Shown here one piece after another: positions 26,948-35,643 of a DNA stretch of 64,000 bases; position 1 is the first letter of the stretch, and every line of letters starts with the position of its first letter. Both the position numbers and the translations under genes were made by a program. Origin of the DNA: Sinorhizobium fredii NGR234 (GTDB taxonomy: Bacteria > Pseudomonadota > Alphaproteobacteria > Rhizobiales > Rhizobiaceae); NCBI RefSeq assembly GCF_000018545.1, contig NC_012586.1, positions 1,178,001 through 1,242,000 on the forward strand, given 5' to 3'. The notes below the pieces were generated by a model. The model was not told the origin of the DNA and did not search any database. It saw only the letters and a program-made list of their open reading frames with translations.

Positions 26948-28845
26948 TTACCCGAAGAACAGCACTCGCCATCCTCGCGTCCACCGCTCTGCCGAAGGTC
27001 CTGCTCGCCGCCGCCGGCGGGGTCGACGCACTGGCGCCGCTTGTCGCAGAAGGCAAGCTTCCGCCGGTGAACGAACGCCTGCCGAAAACGCCGCGGGTGA
27101 TCAACGTCGCGGCGATGGGCAGGCAACCCGGCCGGTATGGCGGGACGATCCGCAGCCTGATCGGCAGCGCCAAGGACATTCGTCTGATGACGATCTACGG
27201 CTATGCCCGGCTGGTCGGCTATGACGAGACGCTCAATCTCCACCCGGACGTGCTCGAACGCTATGAGACGGTCGAGGACCGGATTTTCACCTTCCATCTG
27301 CGCGAGGGGCACAAGTGGTCGGACGGCACGCCGCTGACGGCGGAGGACTTCCGCTACTGCTTCGAGGACGTGCTGCTCAACGAGGACCTCTCGCCAGCCG
27401 GCCTGCCGACGGCGATGGTCATGGACGGCCAGGCGGCGAAGTTCGAGATCGTCGACGAGCGCACGCTGCGCTACTCCTGGGCTGTGCCCAACCCCGACTT
27501 CCTGCAGAAACTGGCGGCGCCGCAGCCGCTGGTTCTCGCCATGCCGTCGGCCTATCTCAAGCAGTTCCACAAGAAATACCAGGAAGAGGACAAGCTGAAG
27601 GCGCTGATGAAGGAGGAGAGGGTGAAGAAATGGCACCAGCTCCACCAGCGCATGGCGCGCTCCTACAGGCCTGAGAACCCGGATCTGCCCACCCTCGACC
27701 CGTGGCGCAATACCACGCCGCTGCCGGCCGAACAGTTCATCTTCGAGCGCAATCCGTTCTTCCACCGTGTTGACGAAAACGGCCTGCAGCTACCCTACAT
27801 CGACAAGTTCGTGCTGAGCGTCAGTTCGTCTGCACTCATTCCGGCCAAGGCCGGCACCGGCGAGAGCGACTTGCAGGCGGCCGGTATCGACTTCGTCGAC
27901 TATACCTACCTGAAGGATGCCGAGAAGCGCTATCCCGTCAAGGTCAAGCTGTGGAAGAAGACCTCCGGCTCCCGCCTGGCGCTGCTTCCCAATTTGAATT
28001 GCGCCGACCCGGTGTGGCGGCCGCTGTTGAGAGACGTGCGGGTCCGCCGCGCCCTGTCGCTGGCGATCGACAGGCAGGAGATCAACAAGGCGGTCTTCTA
28101 CGGGCTGACGAAGGAGAGCGCCGACACGGTCCTGCCGGACAGCCCGCTGTTCCGACCGGAGTTCGCGAACGCCTGGATCACCCATGATCCGGACCAGGCC
28201 AACGCCCTGCTCGACCAGGCCGGGCTTGCAAAGCGCGACAGCGACGGCATCCGCATCCTGCCGGATGGCCGCAGAGCCCAGATCGTCGTGGAGACGCCCG
28301 GCGAAAGCACGCTCGACACCGATGTGCTGCAGCTCATCACCGACTACTGGCAGAAGGTCGGCATCTCGCTCTTCATTCGGACCTCGCAGCGCGACACCTT
28401 CCGCAGCCGCGCCGTCGGCGGTGAGATCACCATGTCCATGTGGTTCGGCATCGACAACGGCGTGCCGACGGCGGACATGAATCCGGGCGAACTCGCGCCG
28501 ACAGCCGACGACAAGCTGCAATGGCCGGTCTGGGGCCTGAATTATATTTCGCACGGCGAAATGGGCGAGGCGCCCGACCTGGAGCCGGTCGTCGAGCTGC
28601 TCGACCTGCTCAAGCGCTGGCGGCATTCCGCCGACGATGCCGAGCGGGCAGACATATGGCGGCAGATGCTGACCATCTATACGGACCAGGTCTTCTCGAT
28701 CGGCCTCGTCAACGGCTCGCTGCAGCCGATCCTTGTCACGACAAAGCTGCGCAACATGCCGGAGGAGGCGCTTTGGGGCTTCGACCCCACCAGTTACTTC
28801 GGTGCCTACAAGCCGGATACGTTCTGGCTGGAACAGGATAGCTGA
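26944..28845 (+). CDS. ABC transporter solute-binding protein, family 5
   Basis: The 633-residue product begins [21 protein letters not shown], a twin-Arg-like signal sequence. The mature part shows family 5 binding-protein landmarks: [35 protein letters not shown] near residue 115, and [20 protein letters not shown] near residue 362. This family delivers peptides, nickel or oligosaccharides to Opp-like permeases. It is longer than DppA-type proteins (about 535) and belongs to the large class seen with double-ATPase systems. GTG 26944 is the start, coupled to the upstream ATPase stop; the open frame further upstream overlaps that gene and is not real. Confidence 0.92.
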   Translation: MITRRTALAILASTALPKVLLAAAGGVDALAPLVAEGKLPPVNERLPKTPRVINVAAMGRQPGRYGGTIRSLIGSAKDIRLMTIYGYARLVGYDETLNLHPDVLERYETVEDRIFTFHLREGHKWSDGTPLTAEDFRYCFEDVLLNEDLSPAGLPTAMVMDGQAAKFEIVDERTLRYSWAVPNPDFLQKLAAPQPLVLAMPSAYLKQFHKKYQEEDKLKALMKEERVKKWHQLHQRMARSYRPENPDLPTLDPWRNTTPLPAEQFIFERNPFFHRVDENGLQLPYIDKFVLSVSSSALIPAKAGTGESDLQAAGIDFVDYTYLKDAEKRYPVKVKLWKKTSGSRLALLPNLNCADPVWRPLLRDVRVRRALSLAIDRQEINKAVFYGLTKESADTVLPDSPLFRPEFANAWITHDPDQANALLDQAGLAKRDSDGIRILPDGRRAQIVVETPGESTLDTDVLQLITDYWQKVGISLFIRTSQRDTFRSRAVGGEITMSMWFGIDNGVPTADMNPGELAPTADDKLQWPVWGLNYISHGEMGEAPDLEPVVELLDLLKRWRHSADDAERADIWRQMLTIYTDQVFSIGLVNGSLQPILVTTKLRNMPEEALWGFDPTSYFGAYKPDTFWLEQDS

Positions 28846-28846
28846 G

Positions 28847-29845
28847 ATGCTGCGGTACATTCTCTGGCGCATCGCGGTGATGGTGCCGACCCTGCTGATC
28901 ATCTCGGCGCTCGTCTTCACCATCATCGAACTGCCGCCCGGCGACTATTTCGAAAGCTACATCGCCGAGCTCAGGGCCCAGGGCGAAGGCGTCGACATGG
29001 AGCAGATCGATTCGCTCAGGCAGCAATACGGCTTCGATCAACCGCCGCTGCTGCGCTACATCTATTGGGTCGGCGGCATGCTGCAGGGCGACTTCGGCTA
29101 TTCCTTCGAATATGAGCTGCCGGTGAGCGAAGTCGTCGGCGACCGGTTGTGGCTGACGATCCTGGTCTCGTTCTTCACGATCATCTTCACCTGGATCATC
29201 GCCTTCCCGATCGGCATCTATGCGGCGACCAACCAGTACAGCTGGGGCGACTACGGCCTTTCGCTCATCGGCCTCATCGGCATCGCCATCCCGAACTTCA
29301 TGCTGGCGCTGATCCTCATGTATTTCGCCAATATCTGGTTCGGCACGTCGATCGGCCATCTGATGGACCAGAAATACCTGTCCGAACCAATGAGCTGGGC
29401 GAAGGCGAAGTCGATCCTCGAACATATCTGGATCCCGGTGATTATCGTCGGCGCCGCGGGCACGGCCGGGATGATCCGGCGGCTGAGAGCCAACCTGCTC
29501 GACGAATTGCAGAAGCAATATGTCGTGACCGCAAGGGCCAAGGGCCTCTCGCCGACGCGGACGCTCGTCAAATATCCGTTGCGCATGGCGCTCAACTTCT
29601 TCATCTCGGACATCGGCTCGATCCTGCCGGCGATCATTTCCGGGGCGGAAATCACCGCGATCGTGCTGTCGCTCGAGACCACCGGGCCGATGCTGATCAA
29701 GGCGCTGCAGAGCCAGGACATGTATCTCGCCGGATCGTTCCTGATGTTCCTGGCGTTCCTCACCGTTATCGGCGTCCTGATTTCCGATCTGGCGCTCGCC
29801 GTCCTCGATCCCAGAATTCGCCTGCAAGGCAGGAGCACCAAGTGA
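28847..29845 (+). CDS. ABC transporter permease, Opp/Dpp B type
   Basis: The 332-residue protein starts LRYILWRIAVMVPTLLIIS, the usual first helix of DppB-like permeases, followed by LPPGDYFESYIAELRAQGEG and about five more helices. The cytoplasmic EAA-like loop is VTARAKGLSPTRTLVKYPLR near residue 226, which docks on the ATPase. The start ATG follows the upstream stop by one base (TGAG-ATG). It would pair with the next permease to form the channel of the importer. Confidence 0.93.
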   Translation: MLRYILWRIAVMVPTLLIISALVFTIIELPPGDYFESYIAELRAQGEGVDMEQIDSLRQQYGFDQPPLLRYIYWVGGMLQGDFGYSFEYELPVSEVVGDRLWLTILVSFFTIIFTWIIAFPIGIYAATNQYSWGDYGLSLIGLIGIAIPNFMLALILMYFANIWFGTSIGHLMDQKYLSEPMSWAKAKSILEHIWIPVIIVGAAGTAGMIRRLRANLLDELQKQYVVTARAKGLSPTRTLVKYPLRMALNFFISDIGSILPAIISGAEITAIVLSLETTGPMLIKALQSQDMYLAGSFLMFLAFLTVIGVLISDLALAVLDPRIRLQGRSTK

Positions 29846-31017
29846 CGTCACCGATTCCTGCCCCCGGCGAGCCGCTAGCGCATTACGTGTCGACGGCCCC
29901 GTTCGATCCCTACTCCGTCGAGGTGATGACGGAGGAGCAGGTGCGCGTCAATCAGGCGTCGCAGTTGCGGTTGATGTGGTGGAAATTCAAGCGCCACCGG
30001 GTCGCGTTGGTGTCCGGCATCTTCCTGGCGGCGCTCTACGGAATGATCCTGATCTGCGAGTTCCTCGCACCCTATAACCTGCACACCCGCAATATGGACT
30101 TCATCTACGCGCCGCCGCAGCGCGTGCATTTCTTCCATGAAGGCTCCTTCGTCGGCCCCTTCGTCTATGGGCGGACAATGCAGCTCGACATGGATACGCT
30201 GAAGCGGAACTACGCGGACAACCCCGCGGATGTTCAGCCGATCCGCTTCTTCTGTCGGGGCGACAGTTACCGCTTCTGGGGCCTGTTCGAGAGCAACGTG
30301 CATCTGGCCTGCCCGGCGGAGAACGGCCAGATGTTCCTGCTCGGCAGCGACAGGTTGGGACGCGACGTCCTGTCGCGCATCATCTATGGCGCGCGGATTT
30401 CCCTGACGATCGGGCTTCTCGGCATTACCGTCAGCTTCGTGCTGGGGATCGTCATCGGCGGCCTTGCCGGCTATCACGGCGGGGTGTTCGACCTCGTCGT
30501 GCAGCGCTTGATCGAAGTCCTCCAGTCGATACCGAGCATTCCGCTCTGGCTTTCGCTGGCGGCGATCATGCCGGCGACATGGAGCCCGATCCTCATCTAT
30601 CTCGGCATAACCGTCATCCTCGGCCTCCTCGACTGGACTGGCCTGGCGCGTGCCGTCCGCTCAAAGCTGCTTGCGCTCCGGGAAGAGGACTACGTCCTCG
30701 CCGCCCAGTTGATGGGCGCGAAAAGCAGCCGCATCATCGGTCGGCATCTCGTGCCGGGCTTCATGTCGCATCTCATCGCCACGGCAACGATCTCCATTCC
30801 CGGCATGATTCTCGGCGAGACGGCGCTCAGCTTCCTCGGCCTCGGGCTGCGCCCGCCGATCACCAGCTGGGGTATTCTGCTGACGGAGGCAAAGAGTGTG
30901 AGCGTGATTGCCTTCTATCCTTGGCTGTTGTTTCCGACTATACCGGTCATTCTTGTGATATTGGCGTTCAACTTCCTGGGAGACGGGTTGCGCGACGCCG
31001 CAGATCCCTACAAATAG
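29842..31017 (+). CDS. ABC transporter permease, Opp/Dpp C type
   Basis: The 391-residue product has a cytoplasmic N-terminal stretch and first helix (VALVSGIFLAALYGMILICEF), then a large periplasmic loop of about 90 residues (residues 77-165) before LGSDRLGRDVLSRIIYGARIS, the conserved DppC entry to the channel domain. The ATPase-docking loop is AAQLMGAKSSRIIGRHLVPG. The long periplasmic insert is typical of permeases that work with large family 5 binding proteins. GTG 29842 overlaps the previous stop by four bases. It is the last gene of the transporter operon; a gap of 92 bases follows. Confidence 0.93.
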   Translation: MTSPIPAPGEPLAHYVSTAPFDPYSVEVMTEEQVRVNQASQLRLMWWKFKRHRVALVSGIFLAALYGMILICEFLAPYNLHTRNMDFIYAPPQRVHFFHEGSFVGPFVYGRTMQLDMDTLKRNYADNPADVQPIRFFCRGDSYRFWGLFESNVHLACPAENGQMFLLGSDRLGRDVLSRIIYGARISLTIGLLGITVSFVLGIVIGGLAGYHGGVFDLVVQRLIEVLQSIPSIPLWLSLAAIMPATWSPILIYLGITVILGLLDWTGLARAVRSKLLALREEDYVLAAQLMGAKSSRIIGRHLVPGFMSHLIATATISIPGMILGETALSFLGLGLRPPITSWGILLTEAKSVSVIAFYPWLLFPTIPVILVILAFNFLGDGLRDAADPYK

Positions 31018-31109
31018 CCCCGGTATCGCTAACCTCGGTATCGCCGGCCGATCCAAGCAGGCGCTGCAGCGGACTTGGTATTTCCACCTATGAGAGAAAG
31101 GTTCTTCGC

Positions 31110-32324
31110 ATGATACGGCGCTTCGAAGATGCCCGGATTCTCATGTACAGCCACGACACCTTCGGCCTCGGTCATCTGAGGCGCTGTCGGGCGATCGCGC
31201 ATGCCCTCGTCGAGGATTATAGCGGCCTGCAGGTGCTGATCGTGTCCGGGGCTACCATCGCCGGCGCCTTCGACTATCGGGCCCGCGTCGATTTCGTGAA
31301 GATCCCGAGCGTCATCAAGCTCAGAAATGGCGAATACACGTCGCTTGACCGCCACATCGATCTGCACGAGACGCTGAAGATGCGCCAGTCGATCATTCGC
31401 TCGACCGCCGAGAGCTTCGAGCCGGACATCTTCATCGTTGACAAGGAGCCGATGGGGCTGCGCGGCGAGGTCGAGGACACGCTGACCTATCTAAAGACGC
31501 ACGGGACGCGGTTGGTTCTCGGGCTTCGGGAAGTCATGGATGCGCCGCATCTGCTCGAGGAGGAATGGAAGCGCCGCGACACCATGCGCAAGATCGAGCA
31601 GTTCTACGATTCTATCTGGGTCTACGGCCCACCCGATTTCTATGACCCGCTGGTCGGGCTCGACGTGCCGGCGGCGGTGCGCGACCGCATGAATTTCGTG
31701 GGCTTCCTGCAAAGAAGCGTTCCGCATGACGGATTGCCCGATCACAGGCCGGAGGGCGAATATATTCTGGTGACGACCGGCGGCGGCGGCGATGGCGCCG
31801 AGCTCATCCATAACGTCATTCACGCCTACCAACAGGATCCGGGCCTTACGCACAATGCGCTCGTCGTCCTCGGCCCCTACATGCCCGCAAAGCAGCGCAA
31901 CAAGCTGATCCGCAAGGGCGGCCGTATACCCTTCATCAAGATCATCGAGTTCGACAATCGCATGGAGGAACTGGTCGCGGGCGCCCGGGGCGTTGTATCG
32001 ATGGGCGGTTACAACACCTATTGCGAGATCCTGTCCTTCGATAAGCCGGCGCTCATCGTGCCGCGGCTGCAGCCGCGTGAGGAGCAGTTGATCCGGGCGC
32101 GGCGTGCGTCCGAACTCGGCCTTGTCGATATGTTGCTGCCGCACGAGGCGGAAGACCCGCTGCGTTTCGCAGCGGCACTGAAGGCCCTGCCGCAGCGGGC
32201 GGCGCCCTCGTCCAACAGGAATGGCCTGAGGCTCGAAGGCCTCGTCCATATCTCCGGGATCGTCGGAGAATGGCTCGATCACCGATCGAAGGAACATCTG
32301 AGCATCGTCAAGCGGACAAGCTGA
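31110..32324 (+). CDS. GT-B glycosyltransferase, MurG/GT28-like
   Basis: The 404-residue product starts ARILMYSHDTFGLGHLRRCR, with the G-L-G-H acceptor loop of GT28-type enzymes, and has VSMGGYNTYCEILSFDKPAL near residue 300, the diphosphate/donor loop of this fold. It is paralogous to the product of 33561-34742 in both motifs. It would move a sugar onto a lipid or glycan carrier at the inner face of the membrane. The start ATG has gagaaagg upstream. The next glycosyltransferase begins only seven bases after its stop, indicating an operon of three. Confidence 0.82.
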   Translation: MIRRFEDARILMYSHDTFGLGHLRRCRAIAHALVEDYSGLQVLIVSGATIAGAFDYRARVDFVKIPSVIKLRNGEYTSLDRHIDLHETLKMRQSIIRSTAESFEPDIFIVDKEPMGLRGEVEDTLTYLKTHGTRLVLGLREVMDAPHLLEEEWKRRDTMRKIEQFYDSIWVYGPPDFYDPLVGLDVPAAVRDRMNFVGFLQRSVPHDGLPDHRPEGEYILVTTGGGGDGAELIHNVIHAYQQDPGLTHNALVVLGPYMPAKQRNKLIRKGGRIPFIKIIEFDNRMEELVAGARGVVSMGGYNTYCEILSFDKPALIVPRLQPREEQLIRARRASELGLVDMLLPHEAEDPLRFAAALKALPQRAAPSSNRNGLRLEGLVHISGIVGEWLDHRSKEHLSIVKRTS

Positions 32325-32331
32325 AATACCC

Positions 32332-33579
32332 GTGTCGCAAACTCGAAAGATCGCCGTTGTGCTGAAGGGCTACCCACGCCTTTCCGAGACCTTCATCGCC
32401 CAGGAACTATTGGGGCTGGAAAGGGCAGGGCACGATCTCGTGCTCGTCGCGCTTAGGCGCCCGACCGACGCGAAGCGTCATCCCGTCCATGACGAAATCC
32501 GGGCCAAGGTTTTCTATCTGCCGGAGTATCTGCATGACGAGCCCTGGCGGGTGTTTCGCTCGCTGATGAAATCGCTGCCCAAGGCCGGTTTCTGGCGGGC
32601 GCTGTTGCCCTTCATCCGGGATCTCCGCCGCGACCGGACGCGCAATCGCTTCCGCCGCTTCGGCCAGGCTCTTGTGCTTTTCGACGAGTGGCCGGCGGAG
32701 GCGCGCTGGCTGCATGCGCATTTCATCCATACTCCGGCCTCCGTGACGGCCTATGCCAGCATCATGGCCGGCGTCCCCTGGACCTGCTCGGCGCATGCCA
32801 AGGATATCTGGACCTCTTCGGATTGGGAGCTGTCGGAGAAGCTCGCGCGCGCCCGCTGGACGGTGACCTGCACGCGCAGCGGCTTCGAGCACTTGAAGAG
32901 CCTGACGGACGAGAAGTCCCGCGTGCATCTGAGCTATCACGGCCTCGACCTGCATCGTTTCCCGAGCTTCGACGGCCATCACTCCGATCGCGACGGCTCG
33001 GATGCCAGCGATCCGGTGCGCATCCTGAGCATCGGCCGCGCCGTTGCCAAGAAGGGCTACGACATTCTCCTCAAGGCGCTGTCGCTGCTGCCCGCCGATC
33101 TCCACTGGCGCTTCGAGCATATCGGCGCCGGCGATCTGACGAAGGAGCTCCGGACCCTCGCCGAGCATCTCGGCCTTGCCCCTCGCGTCACCTGGCGCGG
33201 CGCGCTCGACCAGAAGGACGTGCTTGCGCGCTACCGTGCAAGCGACATCTTTGCGCTCGCCTGCCGGGTCGCGGTCGACGGCGATCGCGACGGACTACCG
33301 AACGTGCTGGTCGAGGCATCGAGCCAACGGCTTGCCTGTGTTTCGACGCGGGTATCCGGAATTCCGGAATTGCTGAACGATGACGAGAACGGCCTTGTGG
33401 TGCCGCCTGAGGATCCTCGCGTTCTCGCCGCGGCGCTCGAGCGGCTGATCCGTGATCCGGCCCTGCGCAGAAGGCTTGGCGCTGCGGCCGAACGGCGCGT
33501 GCGGGCCGAGTTCGACCATCACTCGAGCGTCAGGCAGTTGAGCGGCCTTTTCGAAAGCGAATGGAGAAAATCTCCTTGA
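32332..33579 (+). CDS. Glycosyltransferase family 4
   Basis: The 415-residue product has KGYPRLSETFIAQELLGLER at the N terminus, typical of WcaL/AmsK-like transferases, and ILSIGRAVAKKGYDILLKAL near residue 226. ACRVAVDGDRDGLPNVLVEA near residues 304-323 is a GT4 donor site. The C-terminal helix region ends RRLGAAAERRVRAEFDH. It starts at GTG 32332, closely behind the previous gene, and overlaps the following glycosyltransferase by about 19 bases (or four if that gene starts at TTG 33576). It probably adds one sugar to the repeat unit. Confidence 0.88.
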   Translation: MSQTRKIAVVLKGYPRLSETFIAQELLGLERAGHDLVLVALRRPTDAKRHPVHDEIRAKVFYLPEYLHDEPWRVFRSLMKSLPKAGFWRALLPFIRDLRRDRTRNRFRRFGQALVLFDEWPAEARWLHAHFIHTPASVTAYASIMAGVPWTCSAHAKDIWTSSDWELSEKLARARWTVTCTRSGFEHLKSLTDEKSRVHLSYHGLDLHRFPSFDGHHSDRDGSDASDPVRILSIGRAVAKKGYDILLKALSLLPADLHWRFEHIGAGDLTKELRTLAEHLGLAPRVTWRGALDQKDVLARYRASDIFALACRVAVDGDRDGLPNVLVEASSQRLACVSTRVSGIPELLNDDENGLVVPPEDPRVLAAALERLIRDPALRRRLGAAAERRVRAEFDHHSSVRQLSGLFESEWRKSP

Positions 33580-34742
33580 GCAAACGTCGCGTTTTTTTCT
33601 ATGTGCAGCACCTGCTCGGAATCGGCCATCTGGCGCGGGCGAGCCGCATTGCAAAGGCGCTGCTGGCGCGCGGCTTCGACGTGACGATGGTGACCGGCGG
33701 CCTGCCCGTCCCGGGCTTCCCACAAGAGGGCGTGAGGACGGTCGTGCTGCCGCCGGTGACGGCGGGCGACAAGGGCTTCTCCGGCCTCGCCGACGCCGAG
33801 GGCAATCCGGTGACTGCGGCCTTTCAGGAGCATCGCAAGGGCCGGCTCCTCGAGGCGCTTCGCGTCTCGGAGCCGGAAGTCGTCATTATCGAAGCTTTTC
33901 CCTTCGGCCGCCGGCAGATGCGCTTCGAGCTGCTGCCCTTGCTTGACGCGATCGAATCAATGGAGCGCCGTCCGCTGGTGGCGACGTCGCTGCGCGACAT
34001 CCTGCAGGAGCGGGTAAAGCCGGGGCGGGCCGAGGAAACGGTCGCGCTGGTGAAGAAGCACTTCGACCTCGTGCTCGTGCACGGCGACCCGGCCTTCGCG
34101 CGGCTCGAGGAGACCTTTCCGCTCGCAGGCGAGATTGCCGACCGGGTCGCCTATACCGGGCTTGTCGCCCCACCGCCGCCGGACGACCCCGCCGAGAGGT
34201 TCGACGTGCTCGTTTCCGCAGGTGGCGGGGCGGTCGGCAAGGAACTCATCGGCGCAGCGCTCGGGGCCGCCAGGACTCTGCCGCAGGACCTGCGCTGGTG
34301 TCTGGTGACCGGCCCGAATCTGCCACAGGCGGATTTCGACGAACTCGCCGCCGCGGCACCGGATGGCGTCGGCCTGTTCCGTTTCCGGCGGGATTTTGCG
34401 AGCCTCCTTGCCGGCGCGCGCCTTTCCGTCTCGCAGGCCGGTTACAACACCGTCTGCGACATACTGCGCGCCGGATGCAGTTCCCTGCTCATTCCCTTCA
34501 CCGCCGGAGGCGAAACGGAGCAGAGCACGCGCGCAATGCGGTTGGAGAGGCTTGGCCTTGCCGCCGTTCTGCCCGAGGAGGGGATCACGCCTGAGGCTCT
34601 CGCCCGACAGGTGGAAACGCTGCTGGCTCGTTCGAAGCCGGATATCCCGCCGCTCGACCTCGACGGTGCCGATGGCACTGCGGTGATCCTCGAGGAGCAT
34701 CTGAAGCGGATGGACGGCGTCAGACCGAGCCGATCAGCATGA
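33561..34742 (+). CDS. GT-B glycosyltransferase, MurG/GT28-like, second paralogue
   Basis: The 393-residue product starts RRVFFYVQHLLGIGHLARAS, with G-I-G-H in the place of G-L-G-H in its paralogue two genes upstream, and has SQAGYNTVCDILRAGCSSLL near residue 290 followed by ETEQSTRAMRLERLGL. The two share the order of motifs but are clearly diverged, so they likely use different donors or acceptors. Two starts are possible: ATG 33561, or TTG 33576 with ggag nine bases upstream and an overlap TTGA with the previous stop. It overlaps the convergent methyltransferase gene by 23 bases. Confidence 0.82.
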   Translation: MEKISLSKRRVFFYVQHLLGIGHLARASRIAKALLARGFDVTMVTGGLPVPGFPQEGVRTVVLPPVTAGDKGFSGLADAEGNPVTAAFQEHRKGRLLEALRVSEPEVVIIEAFPFGRRQMRFELLPLLDAIESMERRPLVATSLRDILQERVKPGRAEETVALVKKHFDLVLVHGDPAFARLEETFPLAGEIADRVAYTGLVAPPPPDDPAERFDVLVSAGGGAVGKELIGAALGAARTLPQDLRWCLVTGPNLPQADFDELAAAAPDGVGLFRFRRDFASLLAGARLSVSQAGYNTVCDILRAGCSSLLIPFTAGGETEQSTRAMRLERLGLAAVLPEEGITPEALARQVETLLARSKPDIPPLDLDGADGTAVILEEHLKRMDGVRPSRSA

Positions 34743-35394
34743 AGCGGGTGTATTTCTTCATCGGCAGCGCGCCGGCGAAATCGACGCGGGCAAGGGCGGC
34801 CTTGGCTTGGAATTCGTCGAGTGAGGAAACGCAGTTTATGTGGCTCGGCTCGCTGAAATAGTCGTTCGACTGCAGCAGCACGCGCGTGCCGGAGGGGACA
34901 AGGCGGAGCCATGCTCCGAGGTCTGCGATGTGCTCGCAACTCGTATTGACCACGAGTTCGGCATTCAGGCTTAGATAGTCGATCGCATACATGTCCGCCG
35001 TGACGGCCCGAAACCGATCGCCGAAACCGGAATTCAGCGTGCGCGCCACAAGTTCGACCGCCGGGTCGATGTCGAAGCTGTCGATCGCTGCGATGTTGAA
35101 GCGCGGATCTTCGAGAAGCATAGCCGGCAGAACACCGTACCAGCCGCCGAGAACGACGATCCGGCCATAGACGGAGCCGGCACTCTTCAAGAGCGCGTCG
35201 CGGGCCCAGAGCTTGCACTGAACCTGCTTGTGGTTGAAGGCATTGGCGATATTCGCTTGCGGATGTTTCGCAATGACCCTGGCTATGCCGTCGACGAGTG
35301 CGCTTCCCGTATAGGCGGCCAGCCCCCGGGCGAGGTCGTAACCGCTTTCGTACCAATCGTTGGAACTGTGGGTGGAGTGGCTGGCATGCGTCAT
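34720..35394 (-). CDS. Class I methyltransferase-like protein
   Basis: The 224-residue product has IVVLGGWYGVLPAMLLED near residue 80, a Gly-rich motif I variant. IAAIDSFDIDPAVELV follows, with the acidic residue that would hold the SAM ribose, and AELVVNTSCEHIADLGAWLRLVP near residue 147 sits where the catalytic motif usually lies. Cysteine and Asn residues there hint at an unusual active site. It is the only minus-strand gene in this stretch and overlaps the glycosyltransferase end. A role in capping or methylating the glycan is possible but not shown. Confidence 0.6.
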   Translation of the reverse strand: MTHASHSTHSSNDWYESGYDLARGLAAYTGSALVDGIARVIAKHPQANIANAFNHKQVQCKLWARDALLKSAGSVYGRIVVLGGWYGVLPAMLLEDPRFNIAAIDSFDIDPAVELVARTLNSGFGDRFRAVTADMYAIDYLSLNAELVVNTSCEHIADLGAWLRLVPSGTRVLLQSNDYFSEPSHINCVSSLDEFQAKAALARVDFAGALPMKKYTRFMLIGSV

Positions 35395-35643
35395 GCGGCT
35401 GTTGTAAGCTCAGGGCCCGGCAAGCGCAAGGCGCGCAAGGAAGCCGCGACTGGAAGGGAGTTTGCTTGGCCGGCCAAACGCTTGACATGGAGTATGCCTC
35501 TGCTCTCATGGCAGCCAGTCACGAGTTCGTGGAAACGGCGCACGCCATTGAAGATCTGGTGGAGAGGAACCATTTGCGGCCAGCGTCCGCTTCCTGAGCG
35601 GCCCTGCGATCCCGAATATTAGATTAGGTCTCATTACCCGCCC

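Noticed and set aside
35487..35597. 36-codon frame before the exporter-like gene
   Set aside because: No known motif and no clear ribosome binding site; the TTGACA next to it may be a promoter instead.
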